Translations under genes and position numbers: made by a program
In this document: piece after piece, positions 5,339-10,000 of the stretch
How the letters are laid out: each line of letters opens with the position of its first letter
Position numbering within the stretch: the stretch's first letter is position 1
NCBI RefSeq assembly: GCF_020217185.1
Contig: NZ_JAIWNX010000085.1
Span: forward strand, 1-10,000
Direction: 5' to 3'
DNA from: Asticcacaulis sp.
GTDB taxonomy: Bacteria; Pseudomonadota; Alphaproteobacteria; Caulobacterales; Caulobacteraceae
DNA: 10,000 nt
Notes under the pieces: model-generated
Databases searched by the model: none
Told to the model about the DNA's origin: nothing
The model's input: only the letters and a program-made list of their open reading frames with translations

Positions 5339-6242
5339 ACATTTCCGGGGCAGCCTTGCGTTTGCGCCTCGGCTGGATGGTCTTGCCCAGGTGGCGGCTA
5401 TAGACCTGCGTGAACTCCGCACCAAAAAAGAAGATCTGCGTCGAATAGTAGATCCACACCAGAAGCACGATCAGCGACCCGGCCGCTCCATAGGCCGAGG
5501 ACAGGGCGCTTTGCCCCAGATAGAGGCCGATCAGTTGCTTGCCGAAGCTGAACAACACGGCGGTAATGACCGCGCCGACCCACACATCGCTCCATTCGAT
5601 GCGCGCATCGGGCAGAATTTTGAAGGTCATGGCAAAGAGGAAGGTCACCACGCCGAACGACAGGATCAGATTGATCAGGGCCATGACGGGCGCAGGGATA
5701 TAGGGCGAAATGAACGCGCTGAAGGCCGCCAGCCCCGCCGACACCACCAGAGAGATCAGCAGCAGAAAGCCGATCCCGACCACCAGCGCAAACGACAGAA
5801 GCCGTTTCTGGATAAAGACTTTCCAGTGCAGGCGCGGCGGTTCAACGTTCCAGATGTCGTTCATCGCCTCCTGAAGCTGGGCAAAGAAGCCGGTCGCCGA
5901 AATGATCAGGGTCACAAAGCCGATGACCGTGGCCACCAACCCCTGTTGCGGATTGAATGCGCCGCTGAGCATGGTCTGCACGGCACCGGCCCCCTGATCG
6001 CCGATCAGGGCGCTCAGTTCGGCCATCATATAGCCATTCACCGCCTCACGCCCGAAGGCGATGCCCGCTATGCCTGTGACGATCAGCAGCAGCGGCCCGA
6101 TGGACAGGATGCTGTAAAAGGCCAGCGCCGCCCCCAGCCGCGGGGCCTTGTCCTCATTCCATTCGTGCAGGGCTTCCAGCAGCATACGCCCCAGCAGGCT
6201 GAGGCTCAGGGGCGGACGGGCAGGTGGGGGCGTATGGGTCAT
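5337..6242 (-). CDS. YihY/virulence factor BrkB family inner-membrane protein
   Basis: The 301-residue product is an integral membrane protein of the YihY/BrkB family. About six hydrophobic segments are visible near residues 37-63, 100-122, 148-172, 183-207, 220-242 and 252-277. Family landmarks are RLGAALAFYSILSIGPLLL after the first cytoplasmic stretch, EAMNDIWNV between segments 2 and 3, and SAYGAAGSLIVLLVWIYYSTQIFFFGAEFT at the end, followed by a basic tail (HLGKTIQPRRKRKA). Family members were once called RNase BN by mistake; their function is not settled. The ATG at 6242 has no Shine-Dalgarno sequence, so a leaderless mRNA or a later start (Met20) is possible. A minus-strand terminator ends 15 bases upstream, which leaves its transcription unexplained. 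Confidence 0.9.
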   Translation of the reverse strand: MTHTPPPARPPLSLSLLGRMLLEALHEWNEDKAPRLGAALAFYSILSIGPLLLIVTGIAGIAFGREAVNGYMMAELSALIGDQGAGAVQTMLSGAFNPQQGLVATVIGFVTLIISATGFFAQLQEAMNDIWNVEPPRLHWKVFIQKRLLSFALVVGIGFLLLISLVVSAGLAAFSAFISPYIPAPVMALINLILSFGVVTFLFAMTFKILPDARIEWSDVWVGAVITAVLFSFGKQLIGLYLGQSALSSAYGAAGSLIVLLVWIYYSTQIFFFGAEFTQVYSRHLGKTIQPRRKRKAAPEM

Positions 6243-6257
6243 AGGGGTATCAAACGC

Positions 6258-6293
6258 AAAAACGCCGGAAAAAGATCAATCCTTTTCCGGCGT
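6258..6293 (-). terminator. Intrinsic terminator downstream of the bactofilin gene
   Basis: A perfect 11-bp stem, ACGCCGGAAAA (6262-6272) with TTTTCCGGCGT (6283-6293) around a 10-base loop, is followed on the minus strand by a T run (6262-6258) and TTTG. On the plus strand the following sequence is not U-rich. It ends the M23-bactofilin transcript, or attenuates transcription into yihY, whose ATG lies 15 bases further on. Confidence 0.82.
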
Positions 6294-6325
6294 CTTATCC
6301 CAAACTTTCGATCAGACCTTATACC

Positions 6326-6443
6326 AACGGCCGAAGATGCTGACCGCATCCGGCCGTTGAAGACACGAGACTCTCTCATATGTATCAGCGACATGAGACC
6401 GTCTCGAACGGAACACCAAGAGTCATTGAGAATGACTCTTGGT
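6326..6443 (-). repeat. Three consecutive inverted repeats between bactofilin and yihY
   Basis: After the bactofilin stop come, in minus-strand order: a perfect 13-bp stem with a 3-base loop (6415-6427/6431-6443), starting one base after the stop codon; a nested pair CGAGAC/GTCTCG (6366-6371/6401-6406) enclosing TCTCAT/ATGAGA (6374-6379/6393-6398); and AACGGCCG/CGGCCGTT (6326-6333/6351-6358) enclosing GATGC/GCATC (6336-6340/6346-6350). None has a U tract. Together with the terminator at 6258-6293 they fill most of this 202-base gap. They could protect the bactofilin mRNA 3' end, form a 3'-UTR-derived small RNA, or act as a leader for yihY. No gene is visible here. Confidence 0.6.
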
Positions 6444-6444
6444 A

Positions 6445-7020
6445 TTATTTCAGGTCCGACAGCGCGTTGAAATCATAGCTGTTCATCGCCGTGGCGTCGC
6501 CGCTGGTATAGCTGGCCGGGGCGGTCTGAACCACCGGGGCAGGGGCGGGCTGAGCCGGGCGGCTTTGCAGGCAGCGACCCTGGAAGAAGGCCCCGATGTC
6601 GATCGACAGGCTTTCGTGCGTGATGTCACCTTCGACATAGGCCGAGGAATAGAGCTTGACGGCCTTACCCGAAATGCTGCCGACGACGCGACCGCGCACT
6701 TCGATGGTTTCGGCTTCGACATCGCCTTCGATATTGCCGGCTTCACCGACGATCAGGTGGGCGACCTTCACATTACCGCGCACATTGCCATCGACCTGAA
6801 GATCGGCCGTGCCGTTGATATTGCCTTCGATGCGCAGATGCGCGGCCAGAAGCGAGGGGGCGCCACGCGACACAGTGGGGGCCGCCGGAGCCGGGGCCGG
6901 AGCGCCGGACGTCTTCATACTGACCGTGGACATATCCAGCGGCGGCGGGGTGTTGGCCTTGACCGGCGCGCGACTGGCGTCGGACTGAGGACGGACGGGT
7001 TTGCTAGTTTTGTTGAACAT
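6445..7020 (-). CDS. bacA: Bactofilin (BacA-type cytoskeletal protein)
   Basis: Bactofilins polymerise without nucleotides into membrane-bound filaments that scaffold cell-wall enzymes; in Caulobacter BacA acts in stalk formation. The 191-residue product has a short N-terminal MFNKTSK, like the membrane-targeting start of Caulobacter BacA, then a Pro/Ala-rich disordered stretch (8-55). The right-handed beta-helical core (about 57-150) has the repeated G.(I/V).G pattern (IEGNINGTADLQVDGNVRGNV, GNIEGDVEAETIEVRGRVVGSI, YVEGDITHESLSIDIGAFFQGRC). A Pro/Ala-rich tail follows. The start lies 17 bases inside the M23 gene, with GGAG just upstream, so translation is coupled. Confidence 0.94.
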   Translation of the reverse strand: MFNKTSKPVRPQSDASRAPVKANTPPPLDMSTVSMKTSGAPAPAPAAPTVSRGAPSLLAAHLRIEGNINGTADLQVDGNVRGNVKVAHLIVGEAGNIEGDVEAETIEVRGRVVGSISGKAVKLYSSAYVEGDITHESLSIDIGAFFQGRCLQSRPAQPAPAPVVQTAPASYTSGDATAMNSYDFNALSDLK

Positions 7021-8143
7021 AGTCTCCAGCCTTTACGAAGCGCGCAGGGTTTTGAGGACGGCCGTTGAGCCAGACCTCATAGTGAAGGTGAACACCGGTG
7101 GAGCGGCCCGTTGAGCCCATCGCGCCCACCCGCTGACCGACGCCGACGCGCTGACCGGCGCGCACGGCAAAGGACTGCATATGGGCGTAACGGGTCTTGA
7201 AGCCGTTACCGTGGTCGATTTCGACGCAGTTGCCATAGCCATTGCGCACCCCGGCAAAGGAGACAATGCCGGGCGCCGTGGCATGGATCGGCGTCAGGAA
7301 GGGTCCAGCAAAATCCAGGCCAGCGTGTGTTTTGGGCCGGCGGGTGAAGGGATCGAAGCGCACGCCGAAGCCAGAGGTCATGCGCGTATTGACCGTGGGG
7401 CGGGCAAAAGGCAGGACGCGCGACGACTTTTCGAGGCCGCGCATGTCCGAAAGATTGAGCGCCGCACTGCGGATACGTTCGGCAAAGCCTTGATCGACAT
7501 CGAGAAACGTCGCCAGCTCCTTGGCGTCGCGCGTTTCCAGAAGCGCGCTTGAGCCCGCACCGGCATAGCTTTGCGGATTGAGCCCGGCCAGACGGAAGGC
7601 CAGGCGCAGACGCTCGGCGCGCGACTTGGCGAATGTCTCAGCCTTGGACACCATGCGTTCCTGTTCGGCACGCACCGCATAGATACGTTCCACCGGCGGC
7701 ATGGACGGGTCGATGCGCGCCGGGGCCAGAGCCGGAGCCGCGCCGGGGACGCCTTTGAAATCCTGAAGAATCTGGACCAGCGCGCCGTGGCGCTTTTCGA
7801 CCGTTTGCGCCAGTTGCTCCAGCGAACCGGAGGAGGCTTCGCTCTGCTTCATCAGCACGTCCAGACGCGCCTGACGGTCAGCGACGAGGCGCTCGGACTG
7901 GGCCCGCGCCATCATGATCTGCTTTTCGGCGCCGTTACCGCCGGAAATGGCCATGAAAAAGACCGCCCCGGTGCTCATGGCCAGCCAGGTCAGACCGATG
8001 GTGGCCAGTACAGCAAAGCCGAATTGTTTGCCTGTGCTGAGAATGTAACCGTGGGTTTCGTCGCCACTGCGGATGTAAAGATGCCGCTCCGGAAAGGTTT
8101 GTTCCAGAGCGCTCCTCAGGCGATGAAAGCTTCTCTTAGGCAT
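7004..8143 (-). CDS. Membrane-anchored M23-family peptidoglycan endopeptidase (LmdC-like)
   Basis: The 379-residue protein has a cytoplasmic N terminus (1-40), one membrane segment (about 41-65), a predicted coiled coil (about 75-130 and 150-185), and a C-terminal LytM/M23 domain (about 255-370). The zinc and catalytic residues are present: H273 and D277 in THAGLD, H321 in RYAHM, and H352/H354 in VHLHYEV. It should cut peptide cross-links in the periplasm and is expected to be active because all ligands are kept. A similar M23 enzyme (LmdC) is co-encoded with bactofilin in Hyphomonas neptunium and localised by it. The gene overlaps bacA by 17 bases and has a strong promoter candidate upstream. 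Confidence 0.93.
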   Translation of the reverse strand: MPKRSFHRLRSALEQTFPERHLYIRSGDETHGYILSTGKQFGFAVLATIGLTWLAMSTGAVFFMAISGGNGAEKQIMMARAQSERLVADRQARLDVLMKQSEASSGSLEQLAQTVEKRHGALVQILQDFKGVPGAAPALAPARIDPSMPPVERIYAVRAEQERMVSKAETFAKSRAERLRLAFRLAGLNPQSYAGAGSSALLETRDAKELATFLDVDQGFAERIRSAALNLSDMRGLEKSSRVLPFARPTVNTRMTSGFGVRFDPFTRRPKTHAGLDFAGPFLTPIHATAPGIVSFAGVRNGYGNCVEIDHGNGFKTRYAHMQSFAVRAGQRVGVGQRVGAMGSTGRSTGVHLHYEVWLNGRPQNPARFVKAGDYVQQN

Positions 8144-8168
8144 AACACCCGCGCCCTTCCACTTGATT

Positions 8169-8183
8169 TTAATTATGACTTAA
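8169..8183. promoter_or_regulatory. CtrA box overlapping the M23-bactofilin -10 element
   Basis: TTAA (8169-8172), seven bases, TTAA (8180-8183), then C at 8184 gives an exact TTAA-N7-TTAAC, the consensus for the alphaproteobacterial cell-cycle regulator CtrA. It covers the -10 hexamer completely, the position expected for repression, although CtrA can also activate. No second full box is seen nearby. Confidence 0.65.
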
Positions 8184-8201
8184 CCAAATGCGCTTTGGCA
8201 A
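8172..8201 (-). promoter_or_regulatory. Promoter of the M23 peptidase-bactofilin operon
   Basis: On the minus strand, TTGCCA (8201-8196) and CATAAT (8177-8172) are 18 bases apart, close to the sigma-70 consensus. The predicted start near 8165 leaves about 22 bases of leader before the ATG at 8143, with a somewhat distant GGAAGG. A GANTC site (GAATC, 8211-8215), the target of the cell-cycle methylase CcrM, lies just upstream of the -35. Confidence 0.65.
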
Positions 8202-8237
8202 GCCTTAATCGAATCGCCGGATGATGCGCCGCACACC

Positions 8238-8269
8238 TAACCTGTAATCTGTTTTAAAACAGCAGGTTA
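8238..8269. repeat. Inverted repeat between bcp and the M23 gene
   Basis: TAACCTG (8238-8244) pairs with CAGGTTA (8263-8269), enclosing a 14-base perfect palindrome CTGTTTTAAAACAG (8249-8262), with TAAT unpaired on one side. It lies 37-68 bases upstream of the -35 of the M23 promoter. With no U tract on either strand it is better read as a protein-binding site or an RNA stem than a terminator. Confidence 0.5.
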
Positions 8270-8282
8270 AGTTGGGGGTTTT

Positions 8283-8322
8283 CAGGCGATATGTCCCGTT
8301 TTGAGAGGGACAAAATCGCCTG
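8283..8322. repeat. Inverted repeat CAGGCGAT/ATCGCCTG downstream of bcp
   Basis: CAGGCGAT (8283-8290) pairs with ATCGCCTG (8315-8322), enclosing TGTCCC/GGGACA (8292-8297/8307-8312). AAAATCGCCTG (8312-8322) can instead pair perfectly over 11 bases with CAGGCGATTTT (8390-8400), which covers the last bases of the bcp coding region and its stop, so two folds exclude each other. There is no gene between 8144 and 8388 and no canonical terminator after bcp. Confidence 0.5.
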
Positions 8323-8388
8323 TTTCAAGAAAAGTGCCGCGTAACGGAGTTATTGTGAAAATATTGTGTCAATAGGGAATTTATCCCC

Positions 8389-8901
8389 TCAGGCGATTTT
8401 TGCGCGCAGTGTGTCGAGAACGGCCTCAACGTGGCCCTTGATACGCACCTTGCGCCACGCGGCCTGCACCACGCCTTGCGGATCAATCAGCCAGGTGGAA
8501 CGGTCGGTGCCCATATAGGTTTTGCCGTACATCGACTTTTCAACCCACGCCCCAAGCGCTTCGATCAGGCCCGGCGTGGTGTCCGAAAGCAGGACAGGCG
8601 TCAGGGCGTGTTTCGTTTTGAAGCGGGCGTGGCTGTTGAGATCATCCTTCGACAGGCCGAGCACCTGCGCGCCCAGCGCCTCGAACTGCGGCACGGCGGC
8701 GGTAAAGTCGATGGCTTCCTGCGTGCAGGTGGGGGTGTTGTCGGCGGGGTAGAGGAACAGCACGGTCCAGCGGCCTTTGAGGCTGTCCGGCGTCCAGTTT
8801 TGGCCATCATCGCCGGGCAGGGTGAAGTCGGGCAGAGGGAAGGGCGCGAATGCGTCGGCTGCGGACTCGCCAGCTGACTTTTTTGACAAATTTTTTGCCA
8901 T
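8389..8901 (-). CDS. bcp: Single-cysteine Bcp/PrxQ-type peroxiredoxin
   Basis: A thiol peroxidase that reduces H2O2 and organic hydroperoxides. The 170-residue product has the thioredoxin-like fold of the Bcp/PrxQ group, with FPLPDFTLPGDDG, VLFLYPADNTPTCTQEAIDF (peroxidatic C59 with T56 and P57; the usual PGC is PTC) and DRSTWLIDPQGVV (R134). Position 64, five residues after C59 where E. coli Bcp has its resolving cysteine, is isoleucine, and C59 is the only cysteine in the protein, so it must use an external thiol. The N terminus has about 15 extra Lys/Ser/Ala-rich residues. I chose the ATG at 8901 because GAAGG precedes it; a GTG at 8946 would add 15 residues without support. Confidence 0.92.
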   Translation of the reverse strand: MAKNLSKKSAGESAADAFAPFPLPDFTLPGDDGQNWTPDSLKGRWTVLFLYPADNTPTCTQEAIDFTAAVPQFEALGAQVLGLSKDDLNSHARFKTKHALTPVLLSDTTPGLIEALGAWVEKSMYGKTYMGTDRSTWLIDPQGVVQAAWRKVRIKGHVEAVLDTLRAKIA

Positions 8902-9002
8902 GACAATGCCTTCGGTTAATCTTATGAGAAAAAGAACGCCGCACACTGGCGGTCTTATTGGTTTCGTTTTGTGGTACGCCCGGCGCGTGCGTTCGGATCT
9001 TC

Positions 9003-10000
9003 GTGAATAGCCTGATCACCCAGCTCAGACAACACTGGAGGCTTAGCCTGAGCGGCGTCATTCTGTTGATGGCGCTGGTGTTTGTCGGGTGCCTGTCGCA
9101 GGGGCCCATTCGCATTGACGGGCTGCGCTTCCTGATCGTGTCGCGGCTGGAGCGCACCATTCCGGGGGCCGAGGCCAGCCTGAAACACCTCGATCTCGTG
9201 TGGTTCCACGACTCCAACGCGCTGGGTCTGCGGTTTGACGACCTGCTGCTGAAGGACAAGGCCGGGCGCACCGTGGCCTCGGCCGATCAGATGGAGGCGG
9301 CGCTGGCGCTCGACAGCCTGATCTGGTGGCATCTGGCCCCGGCGCGGCTGACGGCGGACCGGTTTTTTGTGGCGCTGTCGGCGTCACCCAATGGCCGCAT
9401 CGAACTGGGCTATGAGGCGAGAGGCAATCCCGAAGCCTTTGCGGTTGAGCGCCTCTTCTACGACCTGACCGGCAAGGAGACGCTGGGCCGCCCGCTCAGC
9501 TATACGCGCGAGGTCCATCTGACCAATGGCACCCTGGCCTTCCGGCAGGTGGGGACGCCGCTCGACTGGCGCGCCAGTGTGACGCAGATCGACTTTTCCA
9601 AACGCAACAGGCTGATCCGCTCAAAAATCGGTCTGGACGTCGAAACGCAGGGGCGCAAGGCCTCACTTATGCTGGACGCGCGGGCGCAGACGGACCTGCG
9701 CACGGCCGAGGTTCAGGCCGAAATCCGTGACCTTATCCCGTCGCAGATATTCCCGTCGGCGGGCGCGCTGAAAGGGCTGTCGCATTTCCGCGCGGCGATC
9801 AACGGGCGCGGCAATCTGAAATACGCGGCGCGCACCGGCATCGAGAGCGCCTTTCTCGATATTTCTGCCGGCAAGGGCAGCTATGATTTCGGCAAGTCAG
9901 CACAGGCTTTTGACGCCTTGAGCCTCAAAGCAGACTACGTCCCTAAAACGCGCACCGTGCGCTTCACCACCTTCCGGCTCGACTCGCGCTACATTGATAC
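9003..10000 (+). CDS. AsmA/DUF3971-like envelope protein, N-terminal part (cut by window edge)
   Basis: An open frame runs from a GTG at 9003 to the window end, giving about 332 codons without a stop. The N terminus has one membrane segment (about 13-30, LSLSGVILLMALVFVGCL) after a short tail ending QHWR. A long beta-rich region of repeated strands follows, for example LRFDDLLLKDKAGRTVASADQMEAALALDSLIWWHLAPARLTADRFFVAL and VHLTNGTLAFRQVGTPLDW, as in AsmA-like, YhdP/DUF3971 proteins of about 1000 residues or more. These large proteins bridge the periplasm and are implicated in phospholipid transport to the outer membrane. The start is uncertain: only a weak GGA precedes the GTG, and an ATG at 9069 lies inside the membrane segment. 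It is divergent from bcp. Confidence 0.75.
   Translation, partial: MNSLITQLRQHWRLSLSGVILLMALVFVGCLSQGPIRIDGLRFLIVSRLERTIPGAEASLKHLDLVWFHDSNALGLRFDDLLLKDKAGRTVASADQMEAALALDSLIWWHLAPARLTADRFFVALSASPNGRIELGYEARGNPEAFAVERLFYDLTGKETLGRPLSYTREVHLTNGTLAFRQVGTPLDWRASVTQIDFSKRNRLIRSKIGLDVETQGRKASLMLDARAQTDLRTAEVQAEIRDLIPSQIFPSAGALKGLSHFRAAINGRGNLKYAARTGIESAFLDISAGKGSYDFGKSAQAFDALSLKADYVPKTRTVRFTTFRLDSRYID

Noticed and set aside
4235..5425. Long minus-strand frame of 396 codons across rplJ-rplL
   Set aside because: It is antisense to two certain ribosomal genes and their terminator, and its composition is that of a reversed GC-rich gene.
5391..6470. Plus-strand frame of 359 codons opposite yihY
   Set aside because: It is very rich in Arg, Gln, His and Asp, antisense to a clear six-segment membrane protein, and runs through the terminator and hairpins.
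6439..7068. Plus-strand frame of 209 codons opposite bacA
   Set aside because: It mirrors the bactofilin repeats on the other strand and has no ribosome site.
8359..8376. Minus-strand TTGACA-like hexamer downstream of bcp as a promoter
   Set aside because: The -35 is excellent, but there is no acceptable -10 at 16-18 bases, and a much better promoter lies next to the M23 gene.
8939..8954. Short CCGC/GCGG inverted repeat between bcp and the AsmA-like gene
   Set aside because: The arms are only about four bases in a GC-rich stretch, so chance is likely.

Overview
The window looks like chromosomal DNA from a stalked alphaproteobacterium of the Caulobacteraceae, possibly Asticcacaulis or a relative; the genus is a guess. 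The reasons are the GC-rich coding sequence, the L11/L1 and L10/L7-L12 proteins, a BacA-type bactofilin with an MFNK-type N terminus co-transcribed with an M23 peptidase, and an exact CtrA box (TTAA-N7-TTAAC) with a nearby GANTC site in front of that operon. I see no insertion sequence, CRISPR array, phage gene, tRNA or rRNA.

Layout. (1) 1-167: start of an unrecognised minus-strand gene. (2) 168-1701: divergent leader, rplK and rplA, a palindromic intergenic element and an intrinsic terminator. (3) 1711-3943: a ParDE-type toxin-antitoxin pair on the plus strand, convergent with a translationally coupled minus-strand pair, ftrA-like regulator then miaE. (4) 3944-5338: a long structured leader that I read as an L10 autoregulatory leader, then rplJ, rplL and an intrinsic terminator. 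(5) 5337-6242: YihY/BrkB membrane protein, minus strand. (6) 6258-6443: four consecutive inverted repeats ending in a minus-strand terminator. (7) 6445-8201: M23 peptidase-bactofilin operon, minus strand, with promoter and CtrA box. (8) 8202-8388: intergenic inverted repeats. (9) 8389-8901: single-cysteine Bcp/PrxQ peroxiredoxin, minus strand. (10) 9003-10000: 5' part of an AsmA/DUF3971-like envelope protein.

How it works together. The ribosomal genes build the L11/L1 and L10/L12 parts of the 50S subunit, but the usual rplKAJL-rpoBC string is interrupted. A terminator follows rplA, about 2.6 kb of unrelated genes lies between rplA and the L10 leader, and a second terminator follows rplL with no rpoB. 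The M23-bactofilin operon is a local cell-wall morphogenesis module whose promoter carries a cell-cycle signature. The least explained parts are the non-coding ones: the hairpin chain before yihY, the REP-like palindrome after rplA, the mutually exclusive pairings at the bcp 3' end, and the rplK leader.
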